Positions 42,254 to 50,414 of a DNA stretch of 64,000 nucleotides are shown here, piece after piece; position 1 is the stretch's first letter; each line of letters opens with the position of its first letter. A program made the position numbers and the translations under genes. The stretch spans positions 1 to 64,000 of the forward strand of contig NZ_JANIJX010000007.1 in assembly GCF_024580735.1 (NCBI RefSeq). The letters are read 5' to 3'. This DNA is from Brevibacterium moorei (lineage in GTDB: Bacteria; Actinomycetota; Actinomycetes; Actinomycetales; Brevibacteriaceae). A model generated the notes under the pieces. The model was not told where the DNA came from. It ran no database searches and saw nothing but the letters and a program-made list of their open reading frames with translations.

Positions 42254-43009
42254 TCAGACGCCGCCGGTCAGGGTGACGCCGCCATCCAGGGCCAGGCACT
42301 GCCCGGTGATCCAGGACGCCTCGTCGGACAGTAGGAAGGTGACCGCGTTCGCGATGTCCTCCGGCTCGCCCAGGCGCTTGAGCGGGTACTGGGCGGCGAC
42401 GGTGTCCTCGCCGGACTCCACCAGCTTCTCCGCGAAGCGCGTCTTGACCACGGCCGGGGCCACTGCGTTGACGCGGACCTTGGGGCCCAGCTCGACGGCC
42501 AGCTGCTCGGTGATCTGGATCAGCATGGCCTTGGACGAACCGTAGAAGCCGATGCCCGCCGGCGGCTTCAGCCCGGCGACCGATGCGATGTTGACCACGG
42601 AGCCACCGCGTTCGGCGAAGGACGCGCGGTAGAGCTTCTGGATCCAGCGCAGGCTGGCGAGGTCGTTGACCTCGAAGATCTTGCGGGCGGCGCGGTCCTC
42701 CAACTCGATCATCGGGCCGTAGGCGGGGTTGATTCCGGTGTTGTTGACCAGCAAGTCGACCGGGCCGAAGGCCTCGGTGACCCGGGCGATGACCTCGTCC
42801 TGGTGCTCCGGGTCGTCGCCCTTGCCTGCGACCGCCACGACCTTGGAGGGGCCGCCGAGTTCCGCCGCCGCCGCGTCGAGGGCCTCCTGGCCGCGGGCGG
42901 TGATGGCCACCCTGGCCCCCTCGTCGACCAGACGGCGGGCGATGGCCAGGCCGATGCCACGGGAGGCGCCCGTGACGATTGCGACCTTGCCGGCGAAGCG
43001 TTGCGACAT
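42254..43009 (-). CDS. SDR oxidoreductase
   Basis: A 251-residue classical SDR. IVTGASRGIGLAIA (11-24) is the cofactor loop, and ITARGQEALD after beta-2 has Arg, favouring NADP. VNNTGINPAYG holds Asn, and the catalytic set is Ser143, Tyr156 and Lys160 (FYGSSKAM). The ATG has AAAGGAGA 4-5 nt upstream. Upstream is a TAAGCT box followed by a 24-bp imperfect palindrome of the TGAACG type, so it probably belongs to the acyl-CoA catabolic regulon. It may reduce or oxidise a 3-oxo/3-hydroxyacyl group, but the substrate is open. Confidence 0.88.
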   Translation of the reverse strand: MSQRFAGKVAIVTGASRGIGLAIARRLVDEGARVAITARGQEALDAAAAELGGPSKVVAVAGKGDDPEHQDEVIARVTEAFGPVDLLVNNTGINPAYGPMIELEDRAARKIFEVNDLASLRWIQKLYRASFAERGGSVVNIASVAGLKPPAGIGFYGSSKAMLIQITEQLAVELGPKVRVNAVAPAVVKTRFAEKLVESGEDTVAAQYPLKRLGEPEDIANAVTFLLSDEASWITGQCLALDGGVTLTGGV

Positions 43010-43027
43010 GGTTATCTCCTTTGAAAC

Positions 43028-43055
43028 CTGATTGAACGATTGTTCGGTCAGCTTA
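43028..43055 (-). promoter_or_regulatory. Promoter and palindromic operator of the SDR gene
   Basis: On the minus strand TAAGCT (43055-43050) is followed by CTGA, CC, GAACAATCGTTC, AA, TCAG: outer CTGA/TCAG and inner GAAC/GTTC pair perfectly. This is the most symmetrical member of the TGAACG site set and looks like a TetR-type operator. Confidence 0.6.
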
Positions 43056-43081
43056 CAGGGGAGAGTCCGGACGCGTCATCC

Positions 43082-43816
43082 TCAGACCAGGCTCTGATGC
43101 GCCCAGCGGGATTCCGCACCGAAGTCCGGCAACAGCCCCTGCGCCAGCTCGGCGATCGGCTCGGGCACCTGGGCCTCGGCGCCCTCGACCATATAGCCCG
43201 CCCGGTGGAAGAACGAGGCGCGAACCGTGGGGATCCGGGTGATGACCTGCGATTTGGTGGGCAGGCCCGCGCTGCTGAGCACCTGCGGGATCAGTCCCAG
43301 GGCCACGGTTGCGATGCCCCTGCCGCGGTAGGGCATATGCGTGCCCAGCCCGCGCAGGAACACCGCGGTGCGGGTCTCGTCCCCGTCGAACTGCAGGGCG
43401 GAGACCACTGCGGCCGCCAACACCGTGCCCGCTCGGTGGACCACGATCCCCGAATCCTGGGGCAGCAGGGTCAGCCCGTCGGGCCGGTCGGCCGGCTGTG
43501 CGGCCTCGGGCAGGGCCTGCCCAGCCGCGTCCTCGGCGTCGCCTGCCCCGGAAGCGCCGTGGGCAGTGTCGATGGGCACATCGCCCCCGGTCGAATCAGC
43601 GGCAGGGGAGAAGGCGCCCAGCGCTGGGACGAAGGAGTCGACGCCGGCGGCCTGCGCGGCCTCGGCCAGGGAGGCGTTGAGCAGGGCCTCGACCGCCGGC
43701 CGGTGCGGGCCGGCCAACAGCTCGAATTCGACGCCGTCGTCGGCCAGCGCCTGGGCGTAGCGGAGGTGGCGCTTGCGGACGGCTTCCGGGCTGAGCCCTG
43801 GGAACATAACAGACAT
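43082..43816 (-). CDS. GNAT-like acetyltransferase
   Basis: A 244-residue protein. The segment FLRGLGTHMPYRGRGIATVALGLIPQVLSSAGLP (about 153-186) fits the acetyl-CoA-binding R/Q-x-x-G-x-G/A motif of GNAT enzymes, followed by SFFHRAGYMVEGAE, the usual terminal strand. Residues about 55-115 are an Ala/Gly/Asp-rich, low-complexity insertion. The acceptor is unknown. Start ATG at 43816 is only 25 bp from the divergent DUF5926 start, and TAGGCT sits 6 nt before it, with no ribosome site at a usable distance. Family call moderate. Confidence 0.6.
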   Translation of the reverse strand: MSVMFPGLSPEAVRKRHLRYAQALADDGVEFELLAGPHRPAVEALLNASLAEAAQAAGVDSFVPALGAFSPAADSTGGDVPIDTAHGASGAGDAEDAAGQALPEAAQPADRPDGLTLLPQDSGIVVHRAGTVLAAAVVSALQFDGDETRTAVFLRGLGTHMPYRGRGIATVALGLIPQVLSSAGLPTKSQVITRIPTVRASFFHRAGYMVEGAEAQVPEPIAELAQGLLPDFGAESRWAHQSLV

Positions 43817-43822
43817 ACCCCC

Positions 43823-43834
43823 AGCCTATAGACT
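43823..43834. promoter_or_regulatory. Back-to-back -10 boxes of two divergent leaderless genes
   Basis: AGCCTA (43823-43828) read on the minus strand is TAGGCT, 6 nt before the GNAT ATG. TAGACT (43829-43834) is 7 nt before the DUF5926 ATG. The two hexamers abut at a CTATAG palindrome. Confidence 0.55.
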
Positions 43835-43841
43835 TGAGCGC

Positions 43842-44726
43842 ATGGGTAAGAAGTCCAAGAAATCAACAGCAGACATCATCGCCAAGCGCCTGGCCAAGGC
43901 GCAGGCCTCCGCCTTCGTCGCCCGCCCGTTCCAGGGCCTGCCGGGCGAACTCGACATCATCAGCCTGCGCGAACTCGTGCCGGCGGCCACCGCCACGGCC
44001 AAGCTGACGGAGGAATACGGCGGTGACGAGGTGACCTTCGCCTCGCTGCTGCCAGGGGCCTGGCAGGCCCTGCACCGTGCCGACGGCGTACTGTTGGCCG
44101 GCCTGCAGGTCCCCGTGACCAGCCCCGACCCCTCGCGTGACGTGGCCGCCGGCATCCTGGCGGCCAAGGACGCCGAGCCCGGCACCTTCATCGAGGCCGA
44201 CGGGCAGCCCGGTGCCGGCCCCCGCCTGCAGGACATCCTGGACACCAGCGTGCCCTTCACCGTGTCCGTGCAGTCGACCTTCGACTACTGGCTGCCGGCC
44301 GACGAATCCCAGCAGGACGAGGACGTCAAGGCCGCGCTCGAACAGGCCAATGAGGGCATCGCGCCGACCGAGAAGCTGGCGGGCGCGTCCGGGGCCTACT
44401 GGACGGAGATGGCCGGGCGCCGCTACGTCCGCTGGGCCCGGCTGGAAGACGAGGACAGGGTCATGGACGGGCTGGCCCGCCTGCACGCCGCCGGCACCGA
44501 CACCCTCGGCGGCCTGGGCAAGTACCTGGGCTGCTTCCGCGCCCACGGCATCGCGATCCCCGTCTGGGAGCTCGAGGGAGACGCCCAGCAGCCCGACGAC
44601 GTCGATGCGGTGCTGCCGGCCTTCGCCGAGTCCCTGTCCGCTGCGATCGCCTCGGACGAACCGCTGAGCGCAGATGAGCGTCGCGCCCGCGCCGGAGTCG
44701 TTTCCCGGCAGCTGACGATCCGCTGA
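43842..44726 (+). CDS. DUF5926-family protein
   Basis: A 294-residue protein. It begins with a lysine-rich MGKKSKKSTADIIAKRLAKAQAS, then ELVPAATATAKL, AAKDAEPGTF and GGLGKYLGCFRAHGIAIPVWEL, a pattern I associate with actinobacterial DUF5926 proteins, which are conserved but uncharacterised. No catalytic motif, signal peptide or membrane span is seen, so it is probably cytosolic. The ATG has TAGACT 7 nt upstream. Its stop overlaps the pheA start (TGATGG), so it is co-transcribed with prephenate dehydratase, though no functional link is known. The family name is from memory. Confidence 0.7.
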   Translation: MGKKSKKSTADIIAKRLAKAQASAFVARPFQGLPGELDIISLRELVPAATATAKLTEEYGGDEVTFASLLPGAWQALHRADGVLLAGLQVPVTSPDPSRDVAAGILAAKDAEPGTFIEADGQPGAGPRLQDILDTSVPFTVSVQSTFDYWLPADESQQDEDVKAALEQANEGIAPTEKLAGASGAYWTEMAGRRYVRWARLEDEDRVMDGLARLHAAGTDTLGGLGKYLGCFRAHGIAIPVWELEGDAQQPDDVDAVLPAFAESLSAAIASDEPLSADERRARAGVVSRQLTIR

Positions 44727-45685
44727 TGGAGGCCGCAGCGCACCGGCCGCGGCTGGGCTACCTGGGGCCGGAGGCGACCTTCACCGAGGCCGCCCTGCTG
44801 CAGGTCCTGGCCGCGGCCGGCATCGAGGATGCGGTGCGGGTCCCGATGCGCTCCCAGCAGGACGCTCTCGAGGCAGTGGCCGCGGGCACTCTGGACGGTG
44901 CTGTGGTGCCCATCGAGAACTCCCTGGAGGGCGGGGTGCCCGCCACCCTCGATTCACTGGCCCGGTTCGAGCAGCTGCGCATCACCGCAGAGACCCTGGT
45001 CGCCGTGCAATTCGTCATTGCGGCACGGCCCGGGGTGGCACTGGCGGACGTGACGTCGTTCTCGACTCATCCGCACGCCGAGGCCCAGACCCGCTCCTGG
45101 ATCGCCGCGCACCTGCCGGCCGCGCAGTACCTGCCCGCGACCTCGACCGCGGCGGCGGCCATGGACCTGGGCGCAGACGCCGCAGGCGAACTCGAATATC
45201 AGGCCGCCATCTGCCCGGCGCTGGCCGCGCAGTCCTACGGTCTGGAAGTCCTGGGCGAGAACATCGGGGACCGCACCGACACCGTCACCCGATTCGTCTT
45301 GGTCCGTCCGGCGGGCCATCTGCCGGCGCCCACTGGCTCGGACAAGACGACGGCGGTCGTGGCCCTAGCCAGCGACCGGGCGGGCGCCCTGTTGGAGATG
45401 CTCGAACAGTTCTCGGCCCGCGGGGTGAACCTCTCGCGGATCGAGTCGCGTCCCACCGGCGACGGCCTGGGACTCTACCAGTTCTCGATCGACGCGGCCG
45501 GCCACGTGGCCGAACCCCGGATGGCCGAGGCCCTGGGCGGGGTCTACCGGTTCGCCCGGAACGTGCAGTTCCTGGGTTCGTATCCGGCCGCCGACGGGGC
45601 CAAGGTCACAGTCGACGCGCGCACCACGGCGCAGGCCTTCGGCGATGCCGCCGCCTGGCTCGGACGGATCCGGGAAGCAGGGTAA
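44726..45685 (+). CDS. pheA: Prephenate dehydratase
   Basis: A 319-residue enzyme turning prephenate into phenylpyruvate in phenylalanine synthesis. The catalytic domain (about 9-195) includes GYLGPEATFTEAALL, PIENSLEGGV, and GENIGDRTDTVTRF with the Thr-Arg-Phe motif at 188-190. The ACT regulatory domain (about 208-285) contains GALLEMLEQFSARGVNLSRIESRPT, where ESRP (240-243) binds phenylalanine for feedback inhibition. No chorismate mutase domain is fused. The ATG overlaps the stop of the DUF5926 gene. It converges with the epimerase gene (14-bp gap). Confidence 0.95.
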   Translation: MEAAAHRPRLGYLGPEATFTEAALLQVLAAAGIEDAVRVPMRSQQDALEAVAAGTLDGAVVPIENSLEGGVPATLDSLARFEQLRITAETLVAVQFVIAARPGVALADVTSFSTHPHAEAQTRSWIAAHLPAAQYLPATSTAAAAMDLGADAAGELEYQAAICPALAAQSYGLEVLGENIGDRTDTVTRFVLVRPAGHLPAPTGSDKTTAVVALASDRAGALLEMLEQFSARGVNLSRIESRPTGDGLGLYQFSIDAAGHVAEPRMAEALGGVYRFARNVQFLGSYPAADGAKVTVDARTTAQAFGDAAAWLGRIREAG

Positions 45686-45699
45686 CCGGCGCTGCGCGC

Positions 45700-46653
45700 T
45701 CAGTCCAGTGCCGCGCTCAGGCCGTCGACGGGATCGACGAAGAGCAGGAGGCCCAGCCGGGTCAGGTCGTAGGTGCGCGAGGCGGTGATCCAGACGACCG
45801 CCGGCAGTGGCCAGCGGTGCGCCCGCTTGCCCCAGGCCAGCCCGCGCTGGGCCGCCCTTGCCTTGACCCTGGCCAGATCCGCCGGTTGGGCGTCCACCTT
45901 CACCGGCTCCAGACCGGCCCTGGCCATCAGGGGGTTGACCACGTGCTCGGGTAGGTAGGCGCTGGGGTCGGCGACGTTGACCGGGCCGGTGACCTCTGGA
46001 TGTTCCAGGCCCGCCAGGACGGCGGACACCAGGTTCTCCGGAGCGCACAGGCTCACCGGTTCCCGCCCGCCACCGGGCAGTGCCAGCACGTCCTTGTGCG
46101 TATGGGCACCGATGAATGGCACCAGATAGGGATCGCTGTGATCCCAGGGCGCGTAGACCGGCGCCGGGCGCAGGATGAGGGAATCGCGGTGAACCCGGGA
46201 GATGACCGCCTCGGCCTGCGCCTTCGAGGCCTGATAGGGGCTCAGATACCGCACCTGTTCGACCGGGCCGGCCTCTTCGAACAGTTCCTCGTGTGGGACC
46301 TGCGGATCGTAGACGGCGGTCGTCGACAAGTGGATCAGGCGACTGGCTGCGAAGGCGTCGACCACCGCGCGGGTGCCGGTGACGTTGACGGCGTGGAAGG
46401 ACTCGGGCGCGGGTTCGGGCGTACCGGGCACCCGCGGGGTCAGGGCGGCAGCGTGCACCACGGCCGGCCGGCGCTCTGCCAGGGACCGGATCGCCGCGGG
46501 GGCGGGGCCGGTCAGATCCCAGTCCACATGGGTGATTCCCGCGATGCCGGGGTCGGTCCGGCCCACACTGGTGACCAGGCGGCCCCGGGAGACCAGTGCG
46601 CGGGCGATCAGGCCCCCCAGAAATCCGGAGGCGCCGGTGACGACGACGTTCAT
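45700..46653 (-). CDS. NAD-dependent epimerase/dehydratase-family protein
   Basis: A 317-residue extended SDR. VTGASGFLGGLIA (5-17) binds the dinucleotide; Ser110/Thr111, Tyr140 and Lys144 (PYQASKAQ) form the active site. LILRPAPVYAPWDHSDPYLVPFI is the usual extended-SDR strand. OleD shares the same layout (345 residues). A terminal segment with VVWITASRTYDLTRLGLLLF is hydrophobic and could bind membrane or lipid. It is the second gene of an operon with a crotonase gene (ATGA overlap), so a lipid substrate is possible, but none can be named. Confidence 0.85.
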   Translation of the reverse strand: MNVVVTGASGFLGGLIARALVSRGRLVTSVGRTDPGIAGITHVDWDLTGPAPAAIRSLAERRPAVVHAAALTPRVPGTPEPAPESFHAVNVTGTRAVVDAFAASRLIHLSTTAVYDPQVPHEELFEEAGPVEQVRYLSPYQASKAQAEAVISRVHRDSLILRPAPVYAPWDHSDPYLVPFIGAHTHKDVLALPGGGREPVSLCAPENLVSAVLAGLEHPEVTGPVNVADPSAYLPEHVVNPLMARAGLEPVKVDAQPADLARVKARAAQRGLAWGKRAHRWPLPAVVWITASRTYDLTRLGLLLFVDPVDGLSAALD

Positions 46654-47468
46654 GCCCCGCGGTGTTCCCAGACCGGCTCGCGCTTGCTCAGGAAGGCGTC
46701 GATGCCCTCCTGGGCGTCGTGCTCGATGGCGTTGTCGGCCATCACCTGGACGGTCTGGGCGTAGGCCTCCGTGGTCGACAGGGAGATCTGATCGTAGAAG
46801 GCCCGCTTGCCGATGCTCACGGTCGCGCTCGAGGCCTCGGAGATGGTCCTGGCCAGCTCCAGGGTGACCTCGTCGAGTTCGGTTGCGGCGGCCAAGTGCG
46901 AGACCAGACCGAACTGGTAGGCCTGCTCGGCGGAGATCATCTCACCGGTCAGCAGCATCCGCATGGCCTGCTTGCGCGGCACCGCACGGGACAGGGCGAC
47001 CATCGGGGTCGAACAGAACAGGCCGATGTTGACGCCGGGGGTGGCGAACCTGGCCGCCTCCGAGGCGACTGCCAGGTCTGCGGTCGCCGCCAGCTGGCAC
47101 CCGGCGGCGGTGGCCACGCCCTGGACCTTGGCGATTACGGGCTGGGGGATGTGCTGGATGAGCTGCATCAGGGCGGAGCAGGTGTAGAACAGCTCCTGCT
47201 GCTGCGGGTGGGCGGCACCACGGATCTGCTTGAGGTCGTGGCCGGAGGAGAAAACGTGTCCGGTCGACTGCAGGATGATGACGCGCACATCGGTGCGCTT
47301 GCCCAGCGCCCGGAAGGTGGAGCTGAGGCTGTTCATCATCTGTAGGCTCAGCGCATTGCGCGTGGCCGGGTCGTTGAGGGTGACGGTCGCAATCGGTCCC
47401 GTGACGTCGAGGAGGACGAGCGCGGATGCGTCCGTGGGCTGGGGTGTCTGCTCATCGGTCATGGTCAT
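46650..47468 (-). CDS. Crotonase-family protein, ECHDC3-like
   Basis: A 272-residue crotonase-fold protein. VFSSGHDLKQIRG and VQGVATAAGCQLAATADLAVA are the two oxyanion-hole segments. The following ARFATPGVNIGLFCSTPMVALSR matches the ECHDC3 group and lacks the two glutamates of active hydratases at the usual places. It may be an isomerase, hydrolase or lipid-binding regulator. Two ATGs (47468, 47462) are possible starts. It comes first in an operon with the epimerase and may be controlled by the MarR-type gene upstream, 35 bp away in the same direction. Confidence 0.85.
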   Translation of the reverse strand: MTMTDEQTPQPTDASALVLLDVTGPIATVTLNDPATRNALSLQMMNSLSSTFRALGKRTDVRVIILQSTGHVFSSGHDLKQIRGAAHPQQQELFYTCSALMQLIQHIPQPVIAKVQGVATAAGCQLAATADLAVASEAARFATPGVNIGLFCSTPMVALSRAVPRKQAMRMLLTGEMISAEQAYQFGLVSHLAAATELDEVTLELARTISEASSATVSIGKRAFYDQISLSTTEAYAQTVQVMADNAIEHDAQEGIDAFLSKREPVWEHRGA

Positions 47469-47503
47469 AGTCTGTCACGAACCCGGCGGAGTGTCCGCAG
47501 GGC

Positions 47504-48058
47504 TCACCCCTTGGGGCGGACCCGGACCTGCTTGGTTCCCCGGTGGACGTGCTCGGCCGGGCGCTGGAGGTCGTCGTGGGTCAGGGCGTCGACCAGTTTC
47601 TGCGATGCGCGGGTGATCGCCTCCAGTTCCGCAGAATCCAGCCCCAGGCGCGCGCGCATCTGGGTGGGGACGTCCTTGGCGGTTGCGCGCAGTTCGATGC
47701 CGGCGCGGGTCAGGTGGATGTAGCGGCGGCGCTCGTCGTTGGGGTCGGGCACGCGGGTGACCAGATCGCGCTTCTCCAGCCGGCGCAGCAGCAGGGTCAG
47801 GGTGGCCATCTCGAAGTTGAGCAGCTTGGCCAGGTCGGAGGCCGAAATGCCGGAGTCCCCGGTGCCGGCGGCCGAGGGATTGTCCTGCCAGTGGTCCCAC
47901 AGGGCCAGCATTACGAGGTACTGCGGATGCGTCAGGCCCAGCGGCTCCAGCGGCCCCTTGTACGCCTGCACCAGGAGGCGCGATGCCACCGTGATGGGGA
48001 AGCAAAGCTGCTGGTCAAGGTGTAAATCGTCGGTCTGATCGGATGTCTCTGTGCCCAT
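47504..48058 (-). CDS. MarR-family regulator, OhrR-like peroxide sensor
   Basis: A 184-residue winged-helix regulator. The N-terminus LDQQLCFPITVASRLLVQAYKGPLEPLGLTHPQYLVMLALW matches OhrR-type proteins, and Cys19 in QLCF is at the place of the single peroxidatic cysteine. The DNA-binding part is ISASDLAKLLNFEMATLTLLLRRLEKRDLVTRVPDPNDERRRY. OhrR normally represses ohr, the organic-hydroperoxide reductase; no ohr is seen nearby. The C-terminus is about 30 residues longer than usual. The start at 48058 has TAAGAT 7 nt upstream. It may regulate the crotonase-epimerase operon downstream. Confidence 0.85.
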   Translation of the reverse strand: MGTETSDQTDDLHLDQQLCFPITVASRLLVQAYKGPLEPLGLTHPQYLVMLALWDHWQDNPSAAGTGDSGISASDLAKLLNFEMATLTLLLRRLEKRDLVTRVPDPNDERRRYIHLTRAGIELRATAKDVPTQMRARLGLDSAELEAITRASQKLVDALTHDDLQRPAEHVHRGTKQVRVRPKG

Positions 48059-48065
48059 GGGTATC

Positions 48066-48071
48066 ATCTTA
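48066..48071 (-). promoter_or_regulatory. Probable -10 box of the ohrR-like gene
   Basis: TAAGAT on the minus strand lies 7 nt before the ATG at 48058 with no ribosome site. A -35 position would fall within the 50-bp palindrome just upstream. Confidence 0.45.
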
Positions 48072-48079
48072 GTTCGCCT

Positions 48080-48129
48080 CCCAGACGACGGTCCCCCTGG
48101 TGCGCGCACCAGGGGGACCGTCGTCTGGG
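48080..48129. terminator. 50-bp perfect palindrome
   Basis: Two 25-bp arms meet with no loop: the left half begins CCCAGACGACGGTCCCCC and the centre is TGCGCGCA. It sits 10 nt after the stop of the small membrane gene and covers the -35 area of the ohrR-like gene, so it may be a terminator, an operator or both. Confidence 0.7.
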
Positions 48130-48139
48130 GATTCACGGC

Positions 48140-48373
48140 TCACTTGCCGAAGTGGCGCTCCATCCACGGGATGAACTCCACGCCGGTGAACAGCGCCAGG
48201 CAGAAGCTGAGCAGACCGCCGGTGAGGTACCAGGCCTCCAGGGGGTCGTCGCCCTGTCCCGCGATCCCGCCGAAGAGGTAGAAGGAGAGGAGGAGGAAGA
48301 CCGCCATCAGCACGACGCCGATGATGGTGATCCAGGTGTTGTGGTTGCCCTTGTAAGCGCCGACTTGCGCCAT
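48140..48373 (-). CDS. Small two-span membrane protein
   Basis: A 77-residue protein with two predicted spans (about 15-36 and 49-68): WITIIGVVLMAVFLLLSFYLFG and WYLTGGLLSFCLALFTGVEFI. The loop between contains GQGDDPLE. The start ATG at 48373 has AAGGAG 6 nt upstream, a good site; the earlier ATG at 48460 has none. I do not recognise a family. It is between the NhaP-type antiporter (divergent) and the ohrR-like gene (same strand). No function is proposed. Confidence 0.7.
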   Translation of the reverse strand: MAQVGAYKGNHNTWITIIGVVLMAVFLLLSFYLFGGIAGQGDDPLEAWYLTGGLLSFCLALFTGVEFIPWMERHFGK

Positions 48374-48603
48374 GGTGACTCCTTGTCGATTCGGATGAGT
48401 CGGCACACGGGTACCGACTGTGGACATTCGATATCCCAGTATAGGCGGTGGGAAAAACAACGGAAATGTTCGTCTGATGGAATGAATCAGGAGCCGAGTG
48501 ACTTGTACTTATAGGATTTTTTGTGCCCCGTGACGTCCGTTCTGCCGGTTCGTCGCGTGCGGGTGCCGGAGGACACGGGTAGTCGGGGGAAGGGGAGAGC
48601 TGT

Positions 48604-50307
48604 ATGTCGATGATCGTCCTGCTGATTCTGCTGGGGATGGGCACGGTGATAGTCGTCGGGGTCGGCGAACGCCTGTCGCTGCCGTGGCCGGCCCTTATGG
48701 TCTTTCTGGGGACGGCCATCGCACTGATCCCGGGGATGGAGAAGGTTCACATCGAATCGGAGCTCATCCTCCCGATCTTCCTGCCGCCCCTGTTGTACGC
48801 CACCGCGCAGCGGACCTCGTGGATGCTCTTCCGCTCCACCTGGCGTTTCATCCTGTTCCTGGCCGTCGGCCTGGTGGCGGCGACGGTGGCGATCGTGGGC
48901 GCCTCGGCGGTCTGGCTGATACCGGGCATCGGCGTGACGGCCGCGATCGCGCTGGGCGCCATGGTCTCCCCACCCGACCCGGTGGCGGTCGAGGCGGTTT
49001 CGGCCTCGGCTCCGCTGCCGCGCAAGATCCAGCAGGTGTTCCAGAGCGAGGGGCTGTTCAACGATGCGGCCGCCCTGGTGATCTTCCAGCTGGCGGTGTC
49101 GGCGACCGTCGCCGGCGAGAAGCTGAACTTCGGCTGGCTGACCGCGCGGTTCGTGATCTCCGCTGTGCTGGCCGTGGTGGTGGGCTTCGTCATGGCCTTC
49201 CTGGTCAAGTGGCTCATGAAGTTCTCGCACAATACGGTCGCCCGGTCCACTGCGCAGTTGGTCATGCCCTTCGCCGTGTACCTGGTGGCCGAACACGTGG
49301 GTGCTTCCGGGGTCATCGCCGTCGTCGTCGCCGCACTGGAGACGCGACGCCAGGATGTGGCAGAACGCGCGGAGGAGCGCGTGATGCAGGAGGCGACGTG
49401 GAGCGTCCTGGAGATGCTCATCACGGGTGTGGCCTTCGGGCTGATCGGCATCGAGCTGCGTGCGACCATCATGGATACGAACGTCAATCTGTGGGAGGCC
49501 GCACGCGCGGGCCTGGTCATCTCACTGTTCATGATCATCCTGCGCTTCCTGTGGATCGGCGTGGTCATGCTCCTGGTCGACCGCAAGGCGCAGAAGCAGT
49601 TCGGCCTGAAGAACTACCTCAAGGGCGTGACGATCATGACCTGGGGCGGGATGAGGGGACTGGCGACCCTGGCGCTGGCGCTGTCGCTGCCGATGACCAC
49701 GGCGGACGGATCACCCTTCCCCGGCCGCGATGCGATGCTGATGGTCGTGGTCATGGTCCTGGGCGTGACCCTGCTGGGTGCGGGGCTGAGTTTCCCCGCT
49801 GCCGTCCGCAAGCTCAGCGTGGTCGCGAAGAACGAACACAAACAGGAGCAGATGATCGCGGCCAGGGCCAGGCGCGCCTCGCTCAACGCGCTCAAACACG
49901 CAGATGACGTGCCGGAGGAGATCCGCGAGGAGCTGCGCGCCCGTTTGCGCACCCTGCAGATCCAACTGGCCGGCGGCGATGAGGGGGTCGAACGCGAGGC
50001 CACCCTGAAGAAGATCCAGAAGCACAATGCGGTCTTCGCCAAGTACCAGACGCTGTCGCTCAATGCGGCCCGCGCCGAGGTGCTGCGGTGCCGTGGGGAG
50101 CGCGGAGTCGACCCCGAGGCGGCCGACCAGGTGATGCGCCGACTGGACCTGCAAACGGTGCTGTTGGGCGACTCCACTCCCACCATGACGCTGCCGCTGG
50201 TCCGCCCGCGTCCCGCAGCGCGCAAGGCGGCTGCCAAGGCCGCGCCCCCGGCGGATGCGACGAAGGACCCCAAGACCGCGCCGAGGGGACCGGCGGGCGA
50301 GAAATAG
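48604..50307 (+). CDS. Na+/H+ antiporter, CPA1 (NhaP) family
   Basis: A 567-residue antiporter with about 12 spans in the first 410 residues and a long cytoplasmic tail. VSPPDPVAVEAV (Asp125) and FNDAAALVIF (Asn153-Asp154) are the ion-binding helices of electroneutral CPA1 exchangers, and TWGGMRGLATLALALSLP is the third signature. The tail is helical then Ala/Pro/Lys-rich at the end (about 535-560). It exports sodium or potassium in exchange for protons. The ATG has GGGGAGAG 5 nt upstream. It is upstream of clpB, separated by 107 bp holding a HAIR box. Confidence 0.92.
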   Translation: MSMIVLLILLGMGTVIVVGVGERLSLPWPALMVFLGTAIALIPGMEKVHIESELILPIFLPPLLYATAQRTSWMLFRSTWRFILFLAVGLVAATVAIVGASAVWLIPGIGVTAAIALGAMVSPPDPVAVEAVSASAPLPRKIQQVFQSEGLFNDAAALVIFQLAVSATVAGEKLNFGWLTARFVISAVLAVVVGFVMAFLVKWLMKFSHNTVARSTAQLVMPFAVYLVAEHVGASGVIAVVVAALETRRQDVAERAEERVMQEATWSVLEMLITGVAFGLIGIELRATIMDTNVNLWEAARAGLVISLFMIILRFLWIGVVMLLVDRKAQKQFGLKNYLKGVTIMTWGGMRGLATLALALSLPMTTADGSPFPGRDAMLMVVVMVLGVTLLGAGLSFPAAVRKLSVVAKNEHKQEQMIAARARRASLNALKHADDVPEEIREELRARLRTLQIQLAGGDEGVEREATLKKIQKHNAVFAKYQTLSLNAARAEVLRCRGERGVDPEAADQVMRRLDLQTVLLGDSTPTMTLPLVRPRPAARKAAAKAAPPADATKDPKTAPRGPAGEK

Positions 50308-50310
50308 TGG

Positions 50311-50331
50311 GTTGAGCGGAATAGACTCAAC
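50311..50331 (+). promoter_or_regulatory. HAIR box (HspR operator) of clpB
   Basis: GTTGAGC-GGAATAG-ACTCAAC matches the HspR consensus CTTGAGT-N7-ACTCAAG at 11 of 14 arm positions with the exact 7-nt spacing. HspR with DnaK is known to repress clpB in actinobacteria until heat shock. Confidence 0.75.
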
Positions 50332-50414
50332 TTTTCTGGCGTTGGACTGAGCAGACTGAGACAATCAGAGACGATAGAACTCACGAGGTTCAGAACCTGG
50401 AAGGGGGAGTCCAG

